Below, piece after piece: positions 1 to 6,134 of a stretch of DNA of 9,114 bases (positions are counted from its first letter, which is position 1; each line of letters opens with the position of its first letter). Under the pieces are notes generated by a model. It made no database searches, was not told the DNA's origin, and was given only the letters and a program-made list of their open reading frames with translations. Source of the stretch: Hyphomonadaceae bacterium (lineage in GTDB: Bacteria; Pseudomonadota; Alphaproteobacteria; Caulobacterales; Aquidulcibacteraceae); assembly GCA_016791325.1 (NCBI GenBank), contig JAEUMU010000248.1:1-9114 (forward strand). Direction: 5' to 3'. The translations under genes were made by a program, and so were the position numbers.

Positions 1-2
1 TC

Positions 3-68
3 ACCAATGGCTATTTCAACGGTGAGGACGTTCGCCTTGACGGCGCCATCCGCATGGCGCCGCGTTAA
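3..68 (+). CDS. C-terminal end of a short-chain dehydrogenase/reductase, HSD10-like (partial)
   Basis: Reading the frame that starts at base 3 gives 21 residues before a TAA stop at 66-68. They include GEDVRLDGAIRMAPR, which closely matches the conserved C-terminus of HSD10-type short-chain dehydrogenases (3-hydroxyacyl-CoA / 3-hydroxy-2-methylbutyryl-CoA dehydrogenases), whose ends read like NGEVIRLDGAIRM. Such enzymes oxidise 3-hydroxyacyl-CoA with NAD+ in beta-oxidation and branched-chain amino acid breakdown; some members also act on steroid alcohols. The Rossmann domain and the Tyr-Lys catalytic pair lie upstream of the window, so the family call rests on the tail alone. The gene overlaps the start of the FGE-like gene, which suggests they are co-transcribed. 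The role fits the crotonase and acyl-CoA dehydrogenase at the other end of the window. Confidence 0.72.
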   Translation, partial: TNGYFNGEDVRLDGAIRMAPR

Positions 69-963
69 GGCTGCGGCGCGCCTATTCTGGCTCGCGTGCG
101 CCGTCGCCCTTCCGGCGGCGTGCGCGCAGCCTGCCGCGCCGCGCTGCGAAGGTGTCGTAATTGGAACGCAGGTGGCGCTGCCTGGGGGGCGGGTGTTGCG
201 AGGCGGCGCCCGGTTTGAGCCGGAAGAACATGCCGGCGGGGAGGGCGCGGTCGCCGCCTTTGCGATCGACGCGCATGAGGTCACCAACGGCCAGTTCGCC
301 GCCTTCGTCGCGGCGACGGACTATCACACAATCGCCGAACGGCCCGGCCCCGATGGCGTGCCGCTGGGCGCGGCAGTGTTCAACCGCGCCAGCGGCGAAT
401 GGCGCGTCGATCCTGCCGCTAACTGGCGCCGTCCCGAAGGCGCGGGCTCGTCCATCGCGGGGCGCGACGCATATCCCGTCGTCGCCGTCGCGTACGAAGA
501 TGCCGAGGCGTATGCGCGCTGGGCTGGCCGGCGCTTGCCCACCGAAGCGGAATGGGAATGGGCAGCGCGCGGCGCCGGACCCGCGCCCGCCGATGTCGGC
601 GCCGAGGCTTTTGACGCCGAAGGCCGCCCCGTGGCCAACACCTGGCAGGGCTTTTTTCCATTTCGTGATGACGGCGCGGATGGCTTTCAGGGGCTTGCGC
701 CTGTGGCCTGCTTCGCGCCGAACGCGAACGGCCTCTACGATATGATCGGCAACGTCTGGGAATGGACCTCCACGCGCTTTGAAGGCGCCATGATCGAGGA
801 TGTCGTGCGTGGCGGCCAAAGCGAGGCGCGCGTGCTCAAGGGTGGTTCAAACCTGTGCGCGCGCAATTTCTGCTCGCGCTTCCGCTCCGGTTCCCGCCAG
901 CCAGGCGATCCAGGGCTTGGAATGTCTCATATCGGTTTCCGCACCGTGGCCGATACGCCCTAG
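7..963 (+). CDS. Exported formylglycine-generating enzyme (FGE/SUMF1) family protein
   Basis: FGE oxidises the cysteine in the C-x-P-x-R motif of sulfatases to formylglycine, using O2 and copper bound by two cysteines. The FGE fold spans about residues 60-315 (numbered from the ATG at 7). Landmarks are DAHEVTNGQFAAF (88-100), GRRLPTEAEWEWAARG (174-189), GLYDMIGNVWEWTS (242-255), KGGSNLCARNFCSRFR (278-293) and the terminal HIGFR. Cys284 and Cys289 match the catalytic C-x4-C pair of true FGEs (Cys336/Cys341 in human SUMF1), unlike many FGE-fold relatives. An R/K-rich stretch then a hydrophobic run ending LPAACAQ (about 26-41) looks like a signal peptide, so the enzyme is probably exported. The start is uncertain: the ATG at 7 lies inside the upstream dehydrogenase, whereas a TTG at 37 is preceded by GAGG at 24-27 with 9-nt spacing and gives a more compact signal peptide. 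A Cys-type sulfatase lies 2.7 kb downstream. The stop shares CTAG with the convergent TetR gene. Confidence 0.88.
   Translation: MAISTVRTFALTAPSAWRRVKAAARLFWLACAVALPAACAQPAAPRCEGVVIGTQVALPGGRVLRGGARFEPEEHAGGEGAVAAFAIDAHEVTNGQFAAFVAATDYHTIAERPGPDGVPLGAAVFNRASGEWRVDPAANWRRPEGAGSSIAGRDAYPVVAVAYEDAEAYARWAGRRLPTEAEWEWAARGAGPAPADVGAEAFDAEGRPVANTWQGFFPFRDDGADGFQGLAPVACFAPNANGLYDMIGNVWEWTSTRFEGAMIEDVVRGGQSEARVLKGGSNLCARNFCSRFRSGSRQPGDPGLGMSHIGFRTVADTP
960..963. other. CTAG palindrome giving the stop codon of both convergent genes
   Basis: The plus-strand FGE-like gene ends with TAG at 961-963 and the minus-strand TetR gene ends with TAG read from 962-960. The four-base palindrome CTAG therefore terminates translation in both directions and the two genes overlap by 4 bp. 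There is no intergenic space for a dedicated terminator. The same arrangement recurs at 6778-6781. Confidence 0.9.
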
Positions 964-1535
964 CGCAGCAGCGCCTCCGCCATCAGGCGCCATACGCTCT
1001 CGGCTTGTTTAGGCGTCAGGCGCTGCTCTTGCCGCAAGCGCCGCCAGGCTTCAAAGCTGAACGTCAGATCCAGCGCCTCCACGCGCTCGCCTTCGTTTCG
1101 CACCGCCGCCGGCAGCACCGCCGTCAGCGTATCGCGCTGCAGCTTGGTGATTTTCTTATGCTCCGCTTGCAGAAACTGCGAATGGTGGCGGTGCGCGTCC
1201 GAGCCGGATTTGATCGGCAGCATTTCCTCGAACACGCGCGCGCGGCGCTCTATCATCTCATCCACGCGCGCGCGCCACGCCGTCGCCGCCAGCGGCACCG
1301 TGAAGATCGGCGCCAGCCGCTCCACCATCGCCGCATGCATCTCGCGATAGAGCCCCTCCATATCGCTAAACAGGCGGAACACGGTGCGCCGGCCCACGCC
1401 CGCATGCTCCGCCACCTGATCGGCGCTCGGGGCGACGACACCCTCGCGCACCAGATCGAGCATCGCCAAGGCAATGCGTCGCCGGTTGGCGTCCGCACGC
1501 TGGCGGCGCCCGTCGATTGGCAGCGTATCCGCCAT
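960..1535 (-). CDS. TetR-family transcriptional regulator
   Basis: This 191-residue protein has the usual TetR size and layout. The N-terminal helix-turn-helix covers about residues 18-65 and includes ADQVAEHAGVGRRTVFRLFSD, with the typical recognition-helix pattern (V-G-R-R-T-V-F-R-L-F) followed by GLYREM. The remaining roughly 125 residues are helical and divergent, as expected for a ligand-binding and dimerisation domain, so the ligand cannot be read. The frame is open further upstream, but the start at 1535 is preferred because the protein begins just before the HTH and its ATG overlaps the TGA of the dehalogenase (TGATG), the mark of a translationally coupled pair. It is the second gene of a minus-strand operon whose promoter region (2444-2560) contains a perfect palindrome. 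Autoregulation and control of the divergent hydrolase/sulfatase operon is therefore the simplest inference. Confidence 0.9.
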   Translation of the reverse strand: MADTLPIDGRRQRADANRRRIALAMLDLVREGVVAPSADQVAEHAGVGRRTVFRLFSDMEGLYREMHAAMVERLAPIFTVPLAATAWRARVDEMIERRARVFEEMLPIKSGSDAHRHHSQFLQAEHKKITKLQRDTLTAVLPAAVRNEGERVEALDLTFSFEAWRRLRQEQRLTPKQAESVWRLMAEALLR

Positions 1536-2443
1536 CAAGGGGTGCGCTTGATGAACGCGTGCAGTACGTCGGCGATCTTCTCTGGCTGATCTTCCTGCAA
1601 AAAGTGGCCGCCGCCTTCGATCGAGACGTGATCCTGCCCGCGCGCTCCCGGCACACGCTGTTGGAACACAGCCTCGCCGCCGCGCGTGATCGCATCCTGA
1701 TCGCTGAAGGCGGTGAGGAACGGTTTGTTGAACTGCTCCAACACTTTCCACGCTTCGAGATTTTCTCGCACGGAAGCCATGTCCGGCTTGATCGGCACCA
1801 AAGCCGGAAACTGCCGCGCGCCGGCTTTGTAGCTCTCATCCGGATACGGCGCATCATAGGCCGCGCGCTCGGCGTCGGTTAAGTCGCGCACGCATCCGCC
1901 CTTGACGATGCCGCCAGTGGGAAATTCCGGCACGCTTTGGCTAAATTGCAGCCACGCTTCAAATGCGGGCGAGAATCCCTTACCAATCGGCAGGCCGGTA
2001 TTGGCGACGACGACGCGGGCAAACCGTTCCGGCATCGCCGCGACCAGACGCAGCCCGATCAGCCCGCCCCAGTCCTGGCAGAACAGCGTAATGCCGCTGA
2101 GATCGTTGGCGCGCAGCCAATCGCTCATCCACCCGACATGGCGCTCATATGTATAATCATCCCGCGCCGCCGGCTTGTCGGAGCGGCCAAAGCCGATCAG
2201 ATCAGGCGCGACGGCGCGATGTCCCAACGCGGTGAGCCGGGCGATGATCTTGCGATAGAGGAAACTCCAGGTCGGCTCGCCGTGCATCAGCAGCACGGGG
2301 CCTGCGTCACGCGGGCCTTCATCGACGTGGGCGATCCGCAGCCGAACGCCGGAAGCCGCGTCGGCAATCTCCGTATATCGAGGCGTGTAGGGGAAATCCG
2401 GTAACCCGGCAAAGCGCTCCTCCGGCGTTCTCAACACTTTCAT
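1535..2443 (-). CDS. Haloalkane dehalogenase, HLD-I type (alpha/beta hydrolase)
   Basis: Haloalkane dehalogenases hydrolyse carbon-halogen bonds of alkyl halides to an alcohol and halide (EC 3.8.1.5) in the cytoplasm. The 302-residue product is close to DhlA (310 aa). It carries [12 protein letters not shown] (54-65), [12 protein letters not shown] (80-91), the nucleophile elbow FCQDWGG (121-127), SDQD (247-250) and [12 protein letters not shown] (277-288). Predicted catalytic residues are Asp124 (nucleophile), Asp250 (acid) and His280 (base), with Glu56 in the oxyanion region and Trp125 as a halide-stabilising residue. Glu56, Asp124 and Trp125 fall at the same numbers as in DhlA. Glu in the HGEP motif and Trp after the nucleophile favour a dehalogenase over an epoxide hydrolase, though activity needs testing. 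The start is set by AGGGAGAG (2451-2458 on the minus strand) 7 nt before the ATG. A longer reading to 2524 would run through the palindromic control region and is rejected. Confidence 0.87.
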   Translation of the reverse strand: MKVLRTPEERFAGLPDFPYTPRYTEIADAASGVRLRIAHVDEGPRDAGPVLLMHGEPTWSFLYRKIIARLTALGHRAVAPDLIGFGRSDKPAARDDYTYERHVGWMSDWLRANDLSGITLFCQDWGGLIGLRLVAAMPERFARVVVANTGLPIGKGFSPAFEAWLQFSQSVPEFPTGGIVKGGCVRDLTDAERAAYDAPYPDESYKAGARQFPALVPIKPDMASVRENLEAWKVLEQFNKPFLTAFSDQDAITRGGEAVFQQRVPGARGQDHVSIEGGGHFLQEDQPEKIADVLHAFIKRTP

Positions 2444-2560
2444 CGGCGCCCTCTCCCTGATTGACCTTGCCGCAGTTTGAATATAGTGGCACTCATAGTG
2501 CCTATTGTTTGCAGGCCGCGTCAAGCGCCGCGGACAAGGCGCACCTGGGGAGGGCTGGCG
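2444..2560. promoter_or_regulatory. Divergent control region between dehalogenase/tetR and hydrolase/sulfatase operons
   Basis: These 117 bp separate two divergent transcription units. The centre (about 2476-2510) is clearly AT-richer than the surroundings. On the minus strand TATATT (2480-2485) could be a -10 element for the dehalogenase-tetR operon, although the matching -35 (near 2503-2508) is weak. On the plus strand TTGACC (2461-2466) and TATAGT (2482-2487) resemble -35 and -10 boxes, but the spacing is only 15 bp. The palindrome at 2488-2502 lies next to both. Strong Shine-Dalgarno sequences flank the region: AGGGAGAG on the minus strand and GGGGAGGG (2547-2554) on the plus strand. The promoter hexamers are guesses; the divergent architecture and palindrome are directly visible. 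Confidence 0.5.
2488..2502. promoter_or_regulatory. Perfect 15-bp inverted repeat, candidate TetR operator
   Basis: The sequence is GGCACT-CAT-AGTGCC: two exactly complementary 6-bp arms around a 3-bp spacer. It lies in the only sizeable AT-rich part of the divergent intergenic region, beside candidate -10 boxes for both directions. TetR-family dimers commonly bind palindromes of about 15-20 bp that overlap the promoter of an adjacent divergent gene, and a TetR gene is encoded in the left-hand operon. Assignment to that regulator is inference. Confidence 0.5.
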
Positions 2561-3637
2561 ATGAAATGGCTCATGGGGCTGTTGGCGCTGCTAATCGTCG
2601 TCGCAGGCGCCTCGGCCTATCTGTGGCGCGGCGAACTGGCCGTGCGCCTGGTCGAACGTGCTGCCCGCCAGGGCATCGAGGCCTCGCTGAAAACCGAGCT
2701 GCCTGATGGCTTGCACGCGCTTTTCTGCGGCACGGGCTCGCCGCTGCCTGATCGCGCGCGCGCGGGCCCATGCCTTGCTGTCATCGCAGGGCAGCATGTT
2801 TTCGTGTTTGATGCGGGCGAGGGCGCTTCTGAAACGCTGGCGCTCATGGGCGTGTCGCAGGGCGACATCGAAGCGGTATTTCTCACGCACTTGCACTCTG
2901 ATCATTTCGATGGTCTCGCCCCGCTCGCGTTGCAGCACTGGGCCACCGCTTCGGCCACGGCGCCGCTTAATGTTGTTGGCCCGGTGGGCGCCGCGCGCGT
3001 GGCGGCTGGCCTCAACGAGGCCTACGCGATCGACGCGGGCTATCGCACGGCCCATCACGGCCCGGAAATTATGCCGCCCTCTGGCGCCGGGCTGCTGGCG
3101 CGCGAGTTCGTCGTGCCTGCCGCCGATGGCGAAACCCTCGTGGTGCATGACGCCGATGGGGTGCGCATACTCGCTTTTCGCGTCGATCATGCGCCGACGG
3201 ACGCCGTCGGCTATCGCGTCGAGTATGGCGGCCGCGTTCTGGTGATCAGCGGCGACACCTCGCGATCGCCGTCTCTAACGGCGGCCGCGCGCGGTGCGGA
3301 TTTGTTGGTGCATGAGGTCATTTCTCCGCGCCTCGATCGCATCATACATGACGCCGCCATCGGTGCGGGGCGTGAGAATGTCGGCGCAATCTTCAACGAC
3401 ATCCTCGATTATCACACCAGTCCCGCCGACGCCGGCGCTGTGGCGCAGGAGGCGGGCGTCGGCGCGCTCGCGCTTACGCACTTCCTCCCGCAAACGCCCA
3501 TTCGCGGTCTTGCCCGCGTCTTTGTCGATGAAGCCAAGCGCAGCTTTCCCGGTCCGGTCTGGGCCATGCGCGACGGCGATGTGATTTCACTGCCCCGCGC
3601 GGGCGGCGTGCGCCGCTCACATCATTTGCGCTTCTGA
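2561..3637 (+). CDS. Membrane-targeted metallo-beta-lactamase-fold hydrolase (RNase Z / AtsA-like group)
   Basis: This 358-residue protein opens with a strongly hydrophobic segment (about residues 3-20, ending AGASA), either a signal peptide or a membrane anchor, so the catalytic domain should lie outside the cytoplasm. The metal-binding motif [10 protein letters not shown] supplies His110, His112, Asp114 and His115. Further conserved features are VDHAP (208-212), [18 protein letters not shown] with Asp232 as probable bridging ligand, ADLLVHEV (His251, matching the HEAT-type motif of RNase Z relatives) and LTHFLP (His307). This set is typical of the RNase Z-like branch, which also includes the zinc arylsulfatase AtsA of Pseudoalteromonas; true RNase Z is unlikely because of the export signal. 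Substrate is unknown: an ester, lactone or sulfate ester is possible. The ATG at 2561 is chosen because GGGGAGGG lies 6 nt upstream; a reading from 2477 would run through the palindrome. The sulfatase gene begins 11 bp downstream. Confidence 0.87.
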   Translation: MKWLMGLLALLIVVAGASAYLWRGELAVRLVERAARQGIEASLKTELPDGLHALFCGTGSPLPDRARAGPCLAVIAGQHVFVFDAGEGASETLALMGVSQGDIEAVFLTHLHSDHFDGLAPLALQHWATASATAPLNVVGPVGAARVAAGLNEAYAIDAGYRTAHHGPEIMPPSGAGLLAREFVVPAADGETLVVHDADGVRILAFRVDHAPTDAVGYRVEYGGRVLVISGDTSRSPSLTAAARGADLLVHEVISPRLDRIIHDAAIGAGRENVGAIFNDILDYHTSPADAGAVAQEAGVGALALTHFLPQTPIRGLARVFVDEAKRSFPGPVWAMRDGDVISLPRAGGVRRSHHLRF

Positions 3638-3648
3638 AGGAGCAACCC

Positions 3649-5301
3649 ATGAAACGTTGGCTGATCGTTCTTGGCGTGCTTGCAGCGCTCGTGCTGGGCG
3701 GGGTGCTGCTGTTCCAGCAATATTGGTATTACATGCCGGGGGTTGTCGGGAACATTCGCAACCCCGTCGGCCCCAATCGCGATGTGGTCTGGGCGCCGGG
3801 GCCGGCGCAGGCGTCTGCCGGCGCGCGTGCGCCCAACATTATCGTCATCGTCGCCGATGATCTCGGTTTCAACGATATTTCCTTCAATGGCGGCGGCGTC
3901 GCCGGCCTAGTGCAGACGCCAAACATTGATGCGCTCGGCCGCGAAGGTGTCAGCGTCGATCAGGGCTACGCCGCCAACGCCACGTGCTCGCCCTCGCGCG
4001 CCGCGATCATGACAGGCCGCTACCCGACCCGTTTCGGCTTCGAGTTCACTTCGGCCCCGCCGGAGTTCGCGCGCTACATCTCCCATTCCACGCCCGGCGC
4101 GCTGCACCGGCCCATCTTCCATGAAGAGCGCGTCGCGGATGTGCCTCCGCGTGAGACGCTCGGCTTGCCGCCCAGCGAGATCACCATTGCCGAGGTTCTC
4201 CGCGATCAAGGCTATCACACCATGCTGATCGGAAAGTGGCACCTTGGCGAGGTGCCTGCGATGCGGCCCGAAGCACAAGGCTTCAACGAGAGCCTGGGCA
4301 TCATGCAGGGCGCGGGCATGTATTTGCCGCGCAACGATCCCAATGTCGTCAACGCCGAACTGGCTTTTGATCCGATCGACCGCTTTCTTTGGGCCAATTT
4401 GCCCTACGCTGTGGATTGGAGCGGCGCCAACGGCGAGCGTGCGCGCTTCCGTCCGCGTGGCTACATCACCGATTATTTCGCCGAGGAAGCCGCCGAAGCC
4501 ATCGCCGCCAACCGCAACCGGCCCTTCTTCCTCTATCTCTCGTTCAACGCCCCGCACACGCCGCTGCAAGCCGCGCGCGAAGATTACGACGCGTTGAGCG
4601 AAATCCCCGATCACACCACGCGCGTTTACGGCGCCATGATCCGCGCGCTCGATCGTGGCGTGGGGCGAGTGATGCAAGCCCTGCGCGAGAACGGCCTGGA
4701 CGACAACACCATCGTCATTTTCACCAGCGATAATGGCGGCGCCTGGTATGTCGGCATGGGCGGTATCAATGCGCCTTTCCGCGGCTGGAAATCCACCTTC
4801 TTCGAAGGCGGCATCCGGACGCCGTTTTTCGTGCGCTGGCCGAGCCGCTTGCCGGCGGGCGCGCGCATTGCCGGGCCAGCCACGCACATGGACATCTTTG
4901 CCACCGCCGCGGCCGCCGGCGGCGCGCCCGCGCAGCCGCAGAGCGATGGCGTGAACCTGCTGCCGTTCCTGCGCGGTGAATCACAAGGCGCGCCGCATCA
5001 GGTTCTGTTCTGGCGCTCGGGGCCCTATCGCGTCGTGCGCGACGGTGATTGGAAGCTGCAAGTCTCCGGCACGCCGGATCGCGTTTGGCTGTTCAATCTG
5101 CGCGAAGACCCCACCGAGCAGCGCGATCTCTCCGCCCAGCATCCCGAGCGCGTCGCCGCCATGCGCGCCATGATCGAGGCCCAGAACGCCAATCTGCCGC
5201 CTCCGCTCTGGCCCGCTTTGATCGAAGGGCCGGTGCGGATCGATGTGCCTTTGAACACGCCTTGGCGCGAAGATCAGGAATACGTGTATTGGTCGAACTG
5301 A
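3649..5301 (+). CDS. Membrane-anchored Cys-type (formylglycine) sulfatase, family S1
   Basis: Sulfatases hydrolyse sulfate esters using a formylglycine made from a motif cysteine. The 550-residue product starts with MKRW and one hydrophobic segment (about residues 4-22) without a clear signal-peptidase site, so it is probably an inner-membrane protein with a periplasmic catalytic domain. All core S1 features are present: metal ligands Asp70-Asp71 in VADDLGFND; the signature CSPSRAAIMTGR (113-124), where Cys113 is the modified residue; GKWHLG with Lys196 and His198; APHTP with His303; TSDNGG with Asp361-Asn362; and GWKSTFFEGGIRTP with Lys381. The C-terminal subdomain (about 410-550) includes WKLQ and the LFNL-x-EDP-x-E-x-x-DL pattern common in S1 enzymes. 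The start follows AAGGAG (3637-3642). Cys at the motif implies FGE-type maturation by an enzyme such as the one at 7-963. The substrate cannot be inferred. Confidence 0.95.
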   Translation: MKRWLIVLGVLAALVLGGVLLFQQYWYYMPGVVGNIRNPVGPNRDVVWAPGPAQASAGARAPNIIVIVADDLGFNDISFNGGGVAGLVQTPNIDALGREGVSVDQGYAANATCSPSRAAIMTGRYPTRFGFEFTSAPPEFARYISHSTPGALHRPIFHEERVADVPPRETLGLPPSEITIAEVLRDQGYHTMLIGKWHLGEVPAMRPEAQGFNESLGIMQGAGMYLPRNDPNVVNAELAFDPIDRFLWANLPYAVDWSGANGERARFRPRGYITDYFAEEAAEAIAANRNRPFFLYLSFNAPHTPLQAAREDYDALSEIPDHTTRVYGAMIRALDRGVGRVMQALRENGLDDNTIVIFTSDNGGAWYVGMGGINAPFRGWKSTFFEGGIRTPFFVRWPSRLPAGARIAGPATHMDIFATAAAAGGAPAQPQSDGVNLLPFLRGESQGAPHQVLFWRSGPYRVVRDGDWKLQVSGTPDRVWLFNLREDPTEQRDLSAQHPERVAAMRAMIEAQNANLPPPLWPALIEGPVRIDVPLNTPWREDQEYVYWSN

Positions 5302-6134
5302 TGTTCTGGCTTCTGGCTGCGTTGGCGCTGCTGGGCGTGGTGGTGTGGCTTGTCGGCGCCCGTGAGCCGGTGTTTGCCATCGCGCGGCGCGGGCCGCATT
5401 GGTTCGTCGCGCTGCGCATGCGTGAGCCCGCGTTTGATTTGGCCCCGGGAGTGCGCATCAACTGGGCTTCGGCGGCGGATTTCGCCTTCGTCGGCGCGCA
5501 AGAGTCCTACTGGTCGCACTTCTACATTCTCAGCGGCGGCGAGGCAGGGCAGGCGCCGCTGCGCGCTGAGGGCGCGCAGGATGCGTTCGTTGCGCGGCTC
5601 GATCTCATGCGCCCGCCTGTGCTCGCGCTGGGCCTTGTGCGGATGCTCGTGGCGCTTGGGGTGCTTTCGCGGCCGCATGGCGCTGTGATGGTCGATGCGC
5701 AAGCGCTGGGCTACCGCGCCGACGCCATGCCAAGCGCCGGCGCCATCGCCACGCTCATGGCCAAGCCGGCTGACTACGCGCCGGCGATGGTGAACTTTCT
5801 CGCGTATCGCGGCGCAGCTGCTTATCCCGATGGCCGCGCCGCAAGTGGGCGCGCCGCTTATATGCGCTACGGGCGCGTGGCGATGCGCACCGTCTATCGC
5901 ACGGGCGGGCGGCTTTTGTTTTACGGCCGCGTCGCCCAGATCGTGCGTCCCGCGCAGGCCGGGCCTTGCACCGGTCAATGGCATGATATCGCCGCCATGC
6001 GCTACAATCGCCCGGAGGGGATTCTCAGCATGGAGCACGCGCCCGATTATCGCGCCGTGTTGAAGGACCGTGACGCCGGGCTTGATCGCACCGTCGTCAT
6101 TGCTTCCCATCCATTACCGGGGAATGGGGCATGA
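5301..6134 (+). CDS. Membrane-anchored protein with C-terminal DUF1330-like domain
   Basis: The 277-residue product begins with a strong transmembrane segment (about residues 2-19, MFWLLAALALLGVVVWLVGA). A middle region (about 30-130) matches nothing I recognise. The last part (about 145-270) resembles DUF1330, a small dimeric ferredoxin-like alpha/beta fold: MVNFLAYRGAAAYPDGR (163-179), TGGRLLFYGR (201-210), WHDIAAMRYNRPEG (227-240) and the ending ApDYRAVLKDRDAGLDRTVVIAS pattern (247-269). DUF1330 proteins are usually short, soluble and of unknown function, so the membrane anchor plus extra domain is unusual. The ATG shares its A with the TGA of the sulfatase gene (TGATG) and lacks its own ribosome-binding site, indicating translational coupling. 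The frame is open back to 5049, but that part is antecedent sequence inside the sulfatase gene. The function is unknown; the context suggests a role alongside the sulfatase. Confidence 0.8.
   Translation: MFWLLAALALLGVVVWLVGAREPVFAIARRGPHWFVALRMREPAFDLAPGVRINWASAADFAFVGAQESYWSHFYILSGGEAGQAPLRAEGAQDAFVARLDLMRPPVLALGLVRMLVALGVLSRPHGAVMVDAQALGYRADAMPSAGAIATLMAKPADYAPAMVNFLAYRGAAAYPDGRAASGRAAYMRYGRVAMRTVYRTGGRLLFYGRVAQIVRPAQAGPCTGQWHDIAAMRYNRPEGILSMEHAPDYRAVLKDRDAGLDRTVVIASHPLPGNGA

Noticed and set aside
82..819. 245-codon open frame antisense to the FGE-like gene
   Set aside because: The sense strand encodes a complete FGE domain with catalytic cysteines; the antisense product shows only low-complexity basic sequence.
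1535..2443. Epoxide hydrolase instead of haloalkane dehalogenase
   Set aside because: The HGEP glutamate and the Trp right after the nucleophile Asp match HLD-I dehalogenases. The alternative is not fully excluded without assay.
2477..2560. Longer N-terminus for the MBL hydrolase starting at 2477
   Set aside because: It would translate the palindrome and promoter region; the ATG at 2561 has a strong Shine-Dalgarno and begins directly with a signal/anchor segment.
2561..3637. Housekeeping RNase Z
   Set aside because: RNase Z-like motifs are present, but the hydrophobic export segment and sulfatase context argue against a cytoplasmic tRNA-processing enzyme.
3907..4887. 326-codon open frame antisense to the sulfatase gene
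   Set aside because: It lies wholly opposite a sulfatase with every catalytic motif intact. Its translation is rich in Arg, Ala and Gly with no family signature, as expected for antisense frames in GC-rich DNA.
5274..6110. 278-codon open frame antisense to the DUF1330-like gene
   Set aside because: The sense frame has a transmembrane start, a DUF1330-like domain and stop/start overlaps with both neighbours; the antisense frame is His/Arg-rich without motifs.
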